A stretch of 47,784 nucleotides of DNA. Origin: an uncultured Clostridia bacterium. GTDB lineage: Bacteria > Bacillota > Clostridia > Oscillospirales > Acutalibacteraceae. Position numbers and translations under genes: made by a program. Positions 25,538-33,155 of the stretch are shown here, piece by piece. The notes under the pieces are model-generated. The model ran no database searches, had not been told where the DNA came from, and saw only the letters and a list, made by a program, of their open reading frames with translations. How positions within the stretch are numbered: the first letter of the stretch is position 1; the number at the start of each line of letters is the position of its first letter. The stretch lies in NCBI GenBank assembly GCA_946184295.1, contig CAMHEZ010000017.1, positions 1 through 47,784 on the forward strand, read 5' to 3'.

Positions 25538-27415
25538 ATGAGTGATAATTACAAGGGAATCGACGAAGAGGGCGCCTACAAAAGCCGTCACAGTACGTCA
25601 CAGCAGAGTCGCCGCAGTACACAGAGTACGTCTTCCCGTGCCGCACAGTCACCTCAGCGCGCCGCGAGCCGGAGAGCCGCAGCCACGGGAGAGACGTCCG
25701 CGGGCGGTCAGAATGCCGCTAACCGGAGACCTGCGGAGGGAACTGCTGCGAGATCACAGACACGTCAGAGCCAGAGCAGCCGCGCCACGGCTTCCGGCGG
25801 TGATTACATAGGCGCGAGCCGTCGTCGCACTTCGCCCGGAACTTCGGCGCATACCGCTCCTCAGACCGGCAGCCGTCCGGCAACACATCAGACACAAAGC
25901 GGTGAGCCGCGGCGCACGGTTTCGCCCGGAACGGGTACTGATCGTCCGACCGCACCGGGCAGCCCCGCCAGTCGTCCGCAGCCGTCCGAAAGACGGTCAG
26001 CTGTCGGCAGATACACCGGCACAGGAGCCGGTACCGGCCATGCGGCGGAAACAGCCAAAAGCGGCAAGCCGCGCGGCGGCTTTACCGTCAACATTTCGGA
26101 GGACGACTATTACGATTCCGATTCCACCATGCAGGAGATCAACGCGGCCAGGAGCATGACGACCAAGGCGGGACGGAAAACGGCTGCCGCGCCCGGCAAC
26201 AGTCTGGCACCGATAGACGCTAATCCCACCACCGCCAGACGTATCGTCACGAGCAGCATGGGGGATACCTATCAGATTCAGGACGATACCGTTATCGCGC
26301 CCCGACAGCTTCGAAGCAGGCAAAAGATGGTCAGAAAGAAAAATCGTGGCTGTATCGTGGCGCTGGTGTACTCCGCCGCAGTCTGTTCGATCTCCATTTT
26401 GCTGGCGTATTATATGATTGTGGGCGTCAACGATATGTTTGCGCTGGTTAAGGATTCCACTGAAATTGTGGTGGACGTGCCGAAAAACTCCTCACTCGAT
26501 GACGTGACGCAGATCCTTGATGATAGCGGCGTGGTGGATTATCCCTTCTTCTTTAAGACCTATGCCAAAATTTCCAAGAAAAACACCGGTTTCAAGGCAG
26601 GTACTTTCACGCTGGATACCAAATCCGATTACAATCAGCTGCTCACCAAACTCAGGCTGCCTGCCGGCGCGGATAAGAGTACGATCACTGTGACGATTCC
26701 CGAAGGTCTTACCGTGGAACAAGTGGCTGCCATTATGGAGGATAACAGCGTCTGTGAGGCGGAGAATTTCCTCAAGACGGCCAAAGAAGCCGAGTTTACC
26801 CAGAAGTTCCTGTCGAACGTCAACACCAAGGATCGTCCTTACAAGGTGGAAGGCTATCTGTACCCTGATACCTATAACTTCTATCTGAGCGAGGGCTCCA
26901 TCAGCGCGGTCAACCGTCTGCTGAATGAATTTGACCGGCACTGGACGAGTGAATATGTCGAAAAGGCCAAGGAACGCGGCATGACGATGGATCAGGTCAT
27001 TATTCTGGCTTCCGTGGTAGAGCGTGAGGCCAGCAAGTCGGAAGATCGCATGAACGTCGCCTCTGTCTTTGCCAACCGCTTGAAAAACAGCGCAGGCACA
27101 GGCGGCAAGCTGCAATCCGACGCGACCCGCTGGTATCCCTACGCCACCAAGAAGGAGCTGCTGGCTTCCGATAAGCTTACCCAGGCCGAAAAGGACGACT
27201 GGATCAACAATAACACCGGTATCTGCGATACCTACCGGTTAAAGGGTCTGCCACCGTGTCCGATCTGCACGCCAAGTATGGACTCCATCAACGCGGTGCT
27301 TGATCACGACAACACCGGCTACTACTATTTCTGCTCTGACGCAGAGGGCAATTTCTACTTTGCCAAGACGCTCAAGCAACACAACGCCAACCTCAAAAAA
27401 GCCGGTCTGGCGTAA
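25538..27415 (+). CDS. mltG: Endolytic murein transglycosylase MltG with long disordered N-terminus
   Basis: A 625-residue membrane protein that cleaves nascent glycan strands, helping to set peptidoglycan chain length. Residues 1-230 are rich in Ser, Arg, Thr, Gly and Pro and look disordered; they should be cytoplasmic. One TM helix lies at about 272-294. The YceG/MltG domain follows outside the cell, with EGYLYPDTYNFYLSEG, catalytic Glu495 in SVVEREASK and the GKLQSDATRWYPY and LPPCPICTPSMDSINAVL blocks. MltG proteins are usually 330-400 residues, so the N-terminal extension is the odd part. I choose ATG at 25538, 7 bases after TAGGAGG; an ATG at 25532 is too close. Confidence 0.92.
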   Translation: MSDNYKGIDEEGAYKSRHSTSQQSRRSTQSTSSRAAQSPQRAASRRAAATGETSAGGQNAANRRPAEGTAARSQTRQSQSSRATASGGDYIGASRRRTSPGTSAHTAPQTGSRPATHQTQSGEPRRTVSPGTGTDRPTAPGSPASRPQPSERRSAVGRYTGTGAGTGHAAETAKSGKPRGGFTVNISEDDYYDSDSTMQEINAARSMTTKAGRKTAAAPGNSLAPIDANPTTARRIVTSSMGDTYQIQDDTVIAPRQLRSRQKMVRKKNRGCIVALVYSAAVCSISILLAYYMIVGVNDMFALVKDSTEIVVDVPKNSSLDDVTQILDDSGVVDYPFFFKTYAKISKKNTGFKAGTFTLDTKSDYNQLLTKLRLPAGADKSTITVTIPEGLTVEQVAAIMEDNSVCEAENFLKTAKEAEFTQKFLSNVNTKDRPYKVEGYLYPDTYNFYLSEGSISAVNRLLNEFDRHWTSEYVEKAKERGMTMDQVIILASVVEREASKSEDRMNVASVFANRLKNSAGTGGKLQSDATRWYPYATKKELLASDKLTQAEKDDWINNNTGICDTYRLKGLPPCPICTPSMDSINAVLDHDNTGYYYFCSDAEGNFYFAKTLKQHNANLKKAGLA

Positions 27416-27448
27416 TATGGACTGCCATTCAAATAACATAAAATAGCG

Positions 27449-27497
27449 AAGCCGCATGAGTTACCTTTTAACAAGGTAGCCCATGCGGCTTTTTTTG
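27449..27497. terminator. Convergent terminator between mltG and the LexA-like gene
   Basis: AAGCCGCATG (27449-27458) pairs with CATGCGGCTT (27482-27491), with an inner TTACCTT/AAGGTAG-type stem, then seven or more T on the plus strand. On the minus strand a weaker T-rich tail follows. Confidence 0.85.
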
Positions 27498-27522
27498 TGC
27501 GGTGATGATATCCGTTTTTTGC

Positions 27523-28116
27523 TCAGAAATAGCTGACAAAGCCCACAGCCTTGCCCAGAATCTTAATGGTGTTCAGATCTTCGTTGCGGTAGACCAGCGG
27601 GGGATAGGAACTGTTTTCGGGCATGAGTGTGATGGTGTCGCCGTAGCGGTAGAAGCGTTTCAGTGTTGCTTCGTCGCCGATGAGAACGGCAGCAATATCG
27701 CCGTTGTTGCACTCGGGCTGCGCGTGGATAAAAACGATATCCCCGTCGCAGATGCGTGCGTTAATCATGCTGTCGCCCTTGCATCGCAGGGCAAAATTGG
27801 CCTTGCAGCCTACGGGCGCGGCGACGTATTCCTCGATGTTTTCTTCCGCCATGATGGGAAGGCCGCAGGCGATGTTGCCCACCAGAGGTACAAGTGTGTC
27901 GCCGCCGTCGCTGAAACGCTCCCACCCCATGAGTTCGATAGGGTTGACTTTGAGGATTTCGGCGAGCGGTTCAATGATGGAGATGGGCAGTTTTTCGATG
28001 TCGTGGCTTTCGTAGCGATAGAGCGTGGCGCGGGAGACGCCCAATTCCTCTGCGACGTCTGTGACGTTGAGACCAAGTTTCGTGCGGCGCTGTTTGATTC
28101 TGTCATTTACATTCAT
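27523..28116 (-). CDS. LexA-like self-cleaving repressor (XRE HTH + S24 peptidase)
   Basis: A 197-residue transcriptional repressor. Residues 5-62 are an XRE/Cro-type helix-turn-helix (RRTKLGLNVTDVAEELGVSR), unlike the winged helix of true LexA and like phage and mobile-element repressors. Residues 75-197 are an S24 domain: cleavage site Cys84-Gly85 in NIACGLPI, Ser116 in KGDSMINA and Lys153 in ATLKRFYR. DNA damage with RecA should trigger self-cleavage. The promoter (28188-28216) contains a TTTCGCGAAA palindrome next to the -35 element, suggesting autorepression. It is divergent from a small membrane-protein gene. I see no phage genes around it. Confidence 0.9.
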   Translation of the reverse strand: MNVNDRIKQRRTKLGLNVTDVAEELGVSRATLYRYESHDIEKLPISIIEPLAEILKVNPIELMGWERFSDGGDTLVPLVGNIACGLPIMAEENIEEYVAAPVGCKANFALRCKGDSMINARICDGDIVFIHAQPECNNGDIAAVLIGDEATLKRFYRYGDTITLMPENSSYPPLVYRNEDLNTIKILGKAVGFVSYF

Positions 28117-28187
28117 GTGAGATTACCGTCCTTGTCAATCAGATTTATCATCAAAAGCGAATGTGATTCAAATATTTCTTGACTGGT

Positions 28188-28216
28188 ATTATAACATATG
28201 TTTCGCGAAAATGCAA
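28188..28216 (-). promoter_or_regulatory. Promoter of the LexA-like repressor
   Basis: TTGCAT (28211-28216) and TATAAT (28188-28193) on the minus strand with a 17-base spacer. The palindrome at 28201-28210 lies in the spacer, touching the -35 element. Confidence 0.7.
28201..28210. promoter_or_regulatory. Putative operator TTTCGCGAAA
   Basis: A perfect 10-bp palindrome centred on TCGCGA, inside the repressor promoter. It is the best candidate autoregulatory site. Confidence 0.6.
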
Positions 28217-28249
28217 CCCCCTAAATACAAAATAAAAAATATTTTTCTC

Positions 28250-28263
28250 AAAGTCGCGAAAAC
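28250..28263. promoter_or_regulatory. Putative operator with TCGCGA core
   Basis: AAAGTCGCGAAAAC, an imperfect palindrome with the same TCGCGA core (28254-28259), 4 bases upstream of the -35 element of the rightward promoter. Confidence 0.45.
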
Positions 28264-28267
28264 ACTC

Positions 28268-28296
28268 TTGACAAATTCAAATCAGTATGATATATT
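28268..28296 (+). promoter_or_regulatory. Promoter of the small membrane-protein gene
   Basis: Consensus TTGACA (28268-28273) and TATATT (28291-28296) with a 17-base spacer. It fires rightward, divergent from the repressor promoter, with TCGCGA sites on both sides. Confidence 0.65.
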
Positions 28297-28351
28297 ATAC
28301 ACGAAAGTAGCAAAAACGCGACCAAAAAAAGGAACGCAAAGCTATTTGGGT

Positions 28352-28367
28352 ATAAATCGCGATTTAT
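28352..28367. promoter_or_regulatory. Putative operator, 16-bp palindrome
   Basis: ATAAATCGCGATTTAT is a perfect 16-bp palindrome with the TCGCGA core, in the transcribed leader about 55 bases after the rightward promoter. Binding here could block elongation. Confidence 0.55.
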
Positions 28368-28419
28368 CCATTCTTTTTTAATGATACTTATCTCAATTTG
28401 GAGAATATCAAGGGTGGTT

Positions 28420-28737
28420 ATGATGATGAAGAACGAAATACATATGGTGTCCCCGTGGTGGAAGACGATCAGATATATTGCTGTCAGTGCCGTGAAGCTC
28501 ACAGCGGTCACAGCCGTGGGACTGCTTGCTATGAAGTGGCTGGGAGACGTGCTGGAAGTTGTCAGCGAGCATATCAGTGTGGGAACAGGGATTTGCTTTA
28601 TTTTCGTGATAGCCAGTTACATGATTTATACCGATACCAAGAATGCGATGCGGGAAACCGTTTGCCATAAGACTGGAAAACGGCGAAATGTGAGAAGATA
28701 TGCCGCCGTGCCGTCGGAACACCGCAGAGTCGCATAA
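28420..28737 (+). CDS. Small two-TM membrane protein, putative target of the LexA-like repressor
   Basis: A protein of about 105 residues that I do not recognise. Two hydrophobic helices (about 15-38 and 53-71) are joined by a short acidic loop, and the C-terminal 30 residues are basic, so both ends are probably cytoplasmic. I choose the ATG at 28420 because AAGGGTGG (28410-28417) precedes it; ATGs at 28423 and 28426 and an upstream one at 28381 are in frame. It is alone in its transcription unit, whose promoter is flanked by TCGCGA palindromes. Damage-induced expression is therefore inferred; an effect on division or the membrane would fit other small SOS membrane proteins but cannot be read here. 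Confidence 0.65.
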   Translation: MMMKNEIHMVSPWWKTIRYIAVSAVKLTAVTAVGLLAMKWLGDVLEVVSEHISVGTGICFIFVIASYMIYTDTKNAMRETVCHKTGKRRNVRRYAAVPSEHRRVA

Positions 28738-28780
28738 AAAAGACCCGCAAACACCTGTTCTGAAAGACAGTGTTTGCGGG
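28735..28780 (-). terminator. Terminator of the GH13 lipoprotein gene
   Basis: CCCGCAAACAC (28744-28754) pairs perfectly with GTGTTTGCGGG (28770-28780). On the minus strand the stem is followed by TCTTTTTT, so it mainly serves the amylase gene; it may also stop the convergent transcript. Confidence 0.85.
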
Positions 28781-28806
28781 CGTGTCATTTGTGAATTGCG
28801 TTGGGA

Positions 28807-30699
28807 TTAGCCGGAAACCGTGCTGTCATCCGGTTCGGTGGGCGTCGCCAGATCGGTGGGCGTCACCAGATCCGTCGGCGAGACGTATGGCGCGGTTGTG
28901 GTGGTAACAAAGGTACTGTCGACCTTATCGCGGCACCGGAGCACAACGGTGGATTTGGGAGGCATCGTGAGTTTGCCGTCCACATAAATGACCGGCGCGG
29001 CGCCCGCTTTTGCTTCGGGTACCTCGTATTCATAGCCTTTGACAGTGGCTTTGCGCACCTCTTCCTCCACGTAATCATCCGCAATGACGAAACCGGCAAA
29101 TTCGCTGTAGTTTTCGTAGCCTGCCGCCCTCAGGTCAATTACGCGGGGGGTGGCCACCAGATTTTGCAGCACCATCACAGCTGATTCGTTGTAGGCGCAG
29201 GTGTAGGCGGCCACGTTATAGCTGTCAATGTCGCAGGCGGACACGACCTGGGCGCGTTGAATTTCAGGATTGTACCTTTTGAGATTGAGCAGCTGTTTGT
29301 AGTGACGCAGCAGGGAATCGGGCTGCTTGAGCTGCTCATAAACGCCGAAATAGGGGCTGCCCACATGGCCGGCGCCTTGGGGCGGAATGATATCCAGACC
29401 GTTTTCCTCTGTGGACCACATGATAGGCAGACGCTTTTCGCTGTCGTTTTTCGCACCCTCTGTCATACCGATTTCTTCACCGTAATAGATAAAGCCGTTG
29501 CCGGGGAGCATCTGATAGAGGCTGGCAGCGAGCTTGCGGTCGGAGGAAGCCTTGAGATAGGTAGCAGCGCGCACGTGGTCATGATTGGAGAGGAATGGCG
29601 CGTCGATGGCGTCGAGATTGGCGTTGCGCATGTCGGTGAACACGGTTTCCAGACGACCCGAGAGCTTGCCGCCACGCGTGTTGTTAGTGATATTATTCAG
29701 CAGACCAAGGTAGGGACCCACGAAGGAGCAGTCGAAATTGAAGATGCTGTCGATACCGCTCTTGTAGTATTGGCTGATGACCCATGAGCTCGACCAGACC
29801 TCACCGACCAGGTAAAAGTCGGGTTTGACGGATTTGCAGTAATCCACGACAGTTCCGAGAAAATCAATGCTCTTTTCCATATCCCAAGTGTAGTAAGAAG
29901 TGCAGGCGTCCAGACGGTATCCGTCCACGCCTTTGTCAATCCAGAACTTCATGATATCCTTGAGCTCGCGGATGACATCGGGATTGTCAAGGTTGAGGTC
30001 GGGCATACCCGACCAGAAGCGGCACTCATAATACCAGCCGTCTTCATTGCCGGGGACGGGTTCAAAGCCTTCCAGGGCATCCTGCTCTTCCTCTGCGGAC
30101 GTCTGATCGTTTGTTTCCGCAGCGGCGGATTCTTCTTCGGCGGCGATTTCTTCTTCTGTCATGCCGAAATGCCGGGGATCCTGCGTGAAGTTGTAGTAAT
30201 TGATGTATTTGCTTTCTTCGCCCTTGTTGAGCGCGTCAACTGCCTGTGTGAACCACGGGTGCTGGCTGGACGAATGATTGACGACCATATCAAGAATGAC
30301 CTTAATGCCACGGGCGTGAAATTCCTCGACCATCTGGTCGAAGTCATCCATTGTGCCATAGGTGGGGTCAATGCTGTAATAATCTGTCACGTCATATTTA
30401 TGTTCGGAGGGGGATGTAAAGATCGGCATGAGCCACACGGCGTCGATGCCGAGCGACATGGAATCGTCTTCGCCGGGTTTGGCATGGAGATAATCCATTT
30501 TGGAGATCAATCCCTGAATATCGCCGATACCGTCTCCGTTGGAGTCGCTGTAGGAGCGGACGTAGATTTCGTAGAACATACGGTAATTGTCATCAAACGT
30601 CTTGGCTGTCAGCGAAGACGTTTGATTTGCCGTGCATGAGACCAGCAGCGACACGAAAATGCTCAATGAAAGCAGAGCGGATATGATTTTTTTGCGCAT
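28807..30699 (-). CDS. GH13 alpha-amylase family lipoprotein
   Basis: A 630-residue surface-anchored glycoside hydrolase acting on alpha-glucans such as starch or maltodextrin. The signal peptide ends in LLVSC, so Cys22 would be lipidated. The TIM barrel shows conserved region I DMVVNH (137-142), nucleophile Asp264 in GYRLDA, acid/base Glu300 in LVGEVW and Asp374 in FLSNHDH. An acidic insert at about 181-208 (rich in Glu and Ala) lies in the barrel's B-domain area. The C-terminal domain is followed by a Thr/Pro-rich tail with three near-repeats of VTPTDLA. It has its own strong promoter. No maltose transporter or other glucan genes are nearby. Confidence 0.93.
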   Translation of the reverse strand: MRKKIISALLSLSIFVSLLVSCTANQTSSLTAKTFDDNYRMFYEIYVRSYSDSNGDGIGDIQGLISKMDYLHAKPGEDDSMSLGIDAVWLMPIFTSPSEHKYDVTDYYSIDPTYGTMDDFDQMVEEFHARGIKVILDMVVNHSSSQHPWFTQAVDALNKGEESKYINYYNFTQDPRHFGMTEEEIAAEEESAAAETNDQTSAEEEQDALEGFEPVPGNEDGWYYECRFWSGMPDLNLDNPDVIRELKDIMKFWIDKGVDGYRLDACTSYYTWDMEKSIDFLGTVVDYCKSVKPDFYLVGEVWSSSWVISQYYKSGIDSIFNFDCSFVGPYLGLLNNITNNTRGGKLSGRLETVFTDMRNANLDAIDAPFLSNHDHVRAATYLKASSDRKLAASLYQMLPGNGFIYYGEEIGMTEGAKNDSEKRLPIMWSTEENGLDIIPPQGAGHVGSPYFGVYEQLKQPDSLLRHYKQLLNLKRYNPEIQRAQVVSACDIDSYNVAAYTCAYNESAVMVLQNLVATPRVIDLRAAGYENYSEFAGFVIADDYVEEEVRKATVKGYEYEVPEAKAGAAPVIYVDGKLTMPPKSTVVLRCRDKVDSTFVTTTTAPYVSPTDLVTPTDLATPTEPDDSTVSG

Positions 30700-30747
30700 A
30701 TCGGTTACCCTTTCTCATCAAAATTTTATTCATGGATACTTAACATA

Positions 30748-30776
30748 ATTATACAATTAATACATTAAAATGTCAA
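30748..30776 (-). promoter_or_regulatory. Consensus promoter of the GH13 gene
   Basis: Perfect TTGACA (30771-30776) and TATAAT (30748-30753) with a 17-base spacer in an AT-rich region. I see no clear cre-like operator. Confidence 0.8.
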
Positions 30777-30814
30777 TTAAAAGTTTCAGATTTGTATAAA
30801 AGGTTGGCGACGGT

Positions 30815-31630
30815 ATGACTTCCAACAAGAATTTTCGACTGCATGGGAAACGGGTGATCGTGACGGGGGCAACAGGCGGTCTGGGCAGGGCAATGGTAAA
30901 GCGGCTGGTGGCGCAATACCACTGCCGTGTGCTGGGGATTGGCCGCAATGAAGCGATTCTGCAAGAGCAGGCCGAGGCTTTTGGCGACCGGTTTTTGTAC
31001 CGTGTCATGGACATATCAGACCGGGACGCGTGGGACGCGCTGGCCGTCTTTGTGAAGGAAAGCCGTTTTAACGCGGACGTGCTTATCAACAATGCGGGCA
31101 TTCTGCCGCGCTTTGCGCCGTATGGCGCTTACGCTCCGGAGGAGGTTGAAAAAGCCCTGCGGGTGAATGTTCAATCCGTGCTGTACGGCACGCAGATTTT
31201 CCTGCCGCTGTTTCTACAAAAGGAGGGGACGGCGATTGTCAACATTGCCAGCGCCGACGCGTTGTGTCCGCTGGCCGGCACATCGGTCTATTCGGCGGGA
31301 AAGGCAGGTGTGCTGGCGTTTTCAGAGGCCCTGCGAGAGGAATACCGCGGGCGGGTGTATGTGCCGGCGGTCTGCCCCGGCTTTATCCGCACGGGCATCA
31401 TGCGACATCAGCAGAAGACGGTCAGTCCGCTGGTCAGCCGTGTGAGTATGTCGCCGGACAGAGCCGCACGTGTGTTGCTGCGCCGGATTCATGCGGGACA
31501 CAGCCGGATTGTCATTGGCGCGGACGCACATGTCATGTCCGCCGCCTACCGGATTGCGCCGGTGTTGGCACCGCGTTTTTTCAGGTTTCTTTTGAAAGTC
31601 TCTCGGCTGGAGCTGTTTTCGGATTTGTAA
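30815..31630 (+). CDS. Short-chain dehydrogenase/reductase (SDR)
   Basis: A 271-residue NAD(P)-dependent oxidoreductase of the classical SDR family. It has the Rossmann motif TGATGGLG (18-25), NNAG, the catalytic Ser in NIASADA, and YSAGK with Tyr and Lys. The PAVCPGFIRTGIM block and a basic, hydrophobic C-terminus (RFFRFLLKVSRLELF) follow, which may associate with the membrane. It acts on an unknown alcohol or ketone. It stands alone, divergent from the GH13 gene, and ends at a bidirectional terminator. Confidence 0.9.
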   Translation: MTSNKNFRLHGKRVIVTGATGGLGRAMVKRLVAQYHCRVLGIGRNEAILQEQAEAFGDRFLYRVMDISDRDAWDALAVFVKESRFNADVLINNAGILPRFAPYGAYAPEEVEKALRVNVQSVLYGTQIFLPLFLQKEGTAIVNIASADALCPLAGTSVYSAGKAGVLAFSEALREEYRGRVYVPAVCPGFIRTGIMRHQQKTVSPLVSRVSMSPDRAARVLLRRIHAGHSRIVIGADAHVMSAAYRIAPVLAPRFFRFLLKVSRLELFSDL

Positions 31631-31641
31631 TATATTAATAA

Positions 31642-31688
31642 AAAAGCACATACTGTCGTAAAAAAATCAACGGGCAGTATGTGCTTTT
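31642..31688. terminator. Bidirectional terminator between the SDR and ohrR genes
   Basis: AAAAGCACATACTG (31642-31655) and CAGTATGTGCTTTT (31675-31688) form a perfect 14-bp stem flanked by A and T runs on each side, between convergent genes. Confidence 0.85.
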
Positions 31689-31705
31689 CCTGCGATATTT
31701 GAAAA

Positions 31706-32146
31706 CTATTCATGCAGTCCGCCAATGACCTTGTAGAGCAATTGATAGAGCTGCACGGCCTCTTCGGGAGTGAGCTTGATACAGGCGGCGACGTGGCTGG
31801 GAACAGACAGGGCGCGGTCTTGCAGTGCCTGCCCCTCGTCGGTCAGTTCCGCGATCAGAACACGCTCGTCTTCCGGGGAACGGCGGCGGGTGAGAAAGCC
31901 CTTGGCCTCCAGACTTTTGAGCACCGGCGTGAGCGTGCCGCTGTCGAGAAACAGCCGCTGTCCCAGTTCCTTGACACTGATGCTCCGGCGCTCCCACAAC
32001 ACCATCATCGCAACGTACTGCGTATAGGTGAGTTCCAGCGCGTCAAGCCACGGGCGGTATTGCTTGATGACCTCGCGGGAGGCGGCATACAGCGGAAAGC
32101 AGAGCTGGTTTTCCAGTCGCAGGGAATTGTAATTGACGTCAGTCAT
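31706..32146 (-). CDS. ohrR: OhrR-type MarR family redox repressor
   Basis: A 146-residue winged-helix repressor. The N-terminal LENQLCFPLYAASRE is the hallmark of OhrR, where Cys16 is oxidised by organic hydroperoxides and causes release from DNA. The wing region has DSGTLTPVLKSLEAKG and RRRSPEDERVLIAELTDEG. It is the last gene of an operon with glutathione peroxidase, so it probably represses its own operon through the palindrome at 32921-32944. AGGAGA lies at the end of the preceding gene. Confidence 0.9.
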   Translation of the reverse strand: MTDVNYNSLRLENQLCFPLYAASREVIKQYRPWLDALELTYTQYVAMMVLWERRSISVKELGQRLFLDSGTLTPVLKSLEAKGFLTRRRSPEDERVLIAELTDEGQALQDRALSVPSHVAACIKLTPEEAVQLYQLLYKVIGGLHE

Positions 32147-32155
32147 ACGTTTCTC

Positions 32156-32416
32156 CTATTGCTGGTGGATTTCATTGTAGGCCTGCCGCACAGCGATGGC
32201 AAACTGGTCGGCGCAGGAGGTGGGACGTCTGCCGCAGGTATTGCCGCGCAGCTTGCTTTCGATTTCATCTACCGTCATGCCGTCCACCAGCTTGGCAACA
32301 GCTTTCAGATTGCCGTTGCAGCCATTGGTGAAGCGGACGTTGGTGATGACGTCATCGTTGATGTCGAATTGAATCTGGGTCGAACAGACCATATGGGGGG
32401 TGAAGGTGTATTCCAT
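32156..32416 (-). CDS. TSCPD domain-containing protein, TIGR03905 type
   Basis: An 86-residue protein resembling the small TSCPD-domain family (TIGR03905) and the C-terminal part of some ribonucleotide reductases. The GCNGNLKAVAKLVDGM block is typical, and the family Thr-Ser-Cys-Pro-Asp motif appears here as TSCAD. Its function is unknown; the conserved cysteines (RGNTCGRRPTSCAD) suggest metal or redox chemistry. The ATG directly follows the glutathione peroxidase stop codon, so translation is coupled. Confidence 0.82.
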   Translation of the reverse strand: MEYTFTPHMVCSTQIQFDINDDVITNVRFTNGCNGNLKAVAKLVDGMTVDEIESKLRGNTCGRRPTSCADQFAIAVRQAYNEIHQQ

Positions 32417-32890
32417 TTATAACAGCTCCTTGATATCATTTTCGATGCTTTCGGGGGTGTCGGTGGGGGCATAGCGTTTGATGACATTGCCTTCGCGGTC
32501 GAGCAGGAATTTGGTGAAGTTCCACTTGATCTTACTGCCGAGAATGCCGCCTTTCTGGGATTTGAGCCAGGTATAGAGCGGGGCTTCGTTTGCGCCGTTG
32601 ACCTCAATTTTGCCGAACTGCGGGAAGGTGATGCCGAAGCGCCCTGTGCAGAAGGAGACAATTTCCTCGTTGGTGCCGGGCGCCTGATTGCCGAACTGGT
32701 TGCAGGGAAAGTCCAGAATTTCCAGCCCCTGCGCCTGATATTTCTCATACAAGTCCTGCAAACCGTCGTACTGGGGGGTAAAGCCGCAGCCGGTCGCGGT
32801 GTTGACAATCAGCAGCACCTTGCCTTTGTAATCCGACAGGCTTACATCATTGCCCTTGGTGTCTTTCACGGTGTAATCGTAAACTGCCAT
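32417..32890 (-). CDS. Glutathione peroxidase family thiol peroxidase
   Basis: A 157-residue peroxidase that reduces hydroperoxides. The peroxidatic residue is Cys35 in NTATGCGFT (Cys in place of selenocysteine), with the family blocks [11 protein letters not shown] (about 59-69) and WNFTKFLLD. Non-animal members usually use thioredoxin rather than glutathione. It is the first gene of the GPx-TSCPD-OhrR operon, with a consensus promoter and a palindromic operator directly upstream, so induction by organic peroxides is likely. CGGAGG precedes the ATG. Confidence 0.93.
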   Translation of the reverse strand: MAVYDYTVKDTKGNDVSLSDYKGKVLLIVNTATGCGFTPQYDGLQDLYEKYQAQGLEILDFPCNQFGNQAPGTNEEIVSFCTGRFGITFPQFGKIEVNGANEAPLYTWLKSQKGGILGSKIKWNFTKFLLDREGNVIKRYAPTDTPESIENDIKELL

Positions 32891-32920
32891 ATGCCATGAC
32901 CTCCGATATTTGTTGAATTA

Positions 32921-32944
32921 AATTCGATTGAGTTCAATCGAATT
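32921..32944. promoter_or_regulatory. Putative OhrR operator, 24-bp palindrome
   Basis: AATTCGATTGA and TCAATCGAATT are exact inverted repeats around a 2-base centre, lying about 10 to 33 bases downstream of the -10 element, where a bound repressor would block transcription. Confidence 0.7.
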
Positions 32945-32953
32945 GTTGCTTTT

Positions 32954-32982
32954 ATTATATCCTGCACCGGCCGTTTTGTCAA
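32954..32982 (-). promoter_or_regulatory. Consensus promoter of the peroxidase/ohrR operon
   Basis: Perfect TTGACA (32977-32982) and TATAAT (32954-32959) with a 17-base spacer on the minus strand. Confidence 0.8.
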
Positions 32983-33079
32983 GTGGGGGAGACTATTTTA
33001 TTATTAACATTTTATGTCTTGGGATACGCTCATTCACACATCGCATTCCTTAAAAAAAGATAAATTTCCGGAAAAGCTA

Positions 33080-33108
33080 TTTTCATTGGCACTGTGATGT
33101 GGTATAAT
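33080..33108 (+). promoter_or_regulatory. Candidate promoter of era
   Basis: TATAAT (33103-33108) with a poor TTTTCA -35 (33080-33085) and a 17-base spacer; GTGG before the -10 gives partial extended -10 character. Confidence 0.5.
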
Positions 33109-33155
33109 AGCGGTATGCAATAACAATAGATAACAGATATACGGAGTTGAATGGA

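Noticed and set aside
27523..28737. Prophage region around the LexA-like repressor
   Set aside because: No integrase, structural or replication genes lie on either side; the neighbours are mltG and a GH13 gene.
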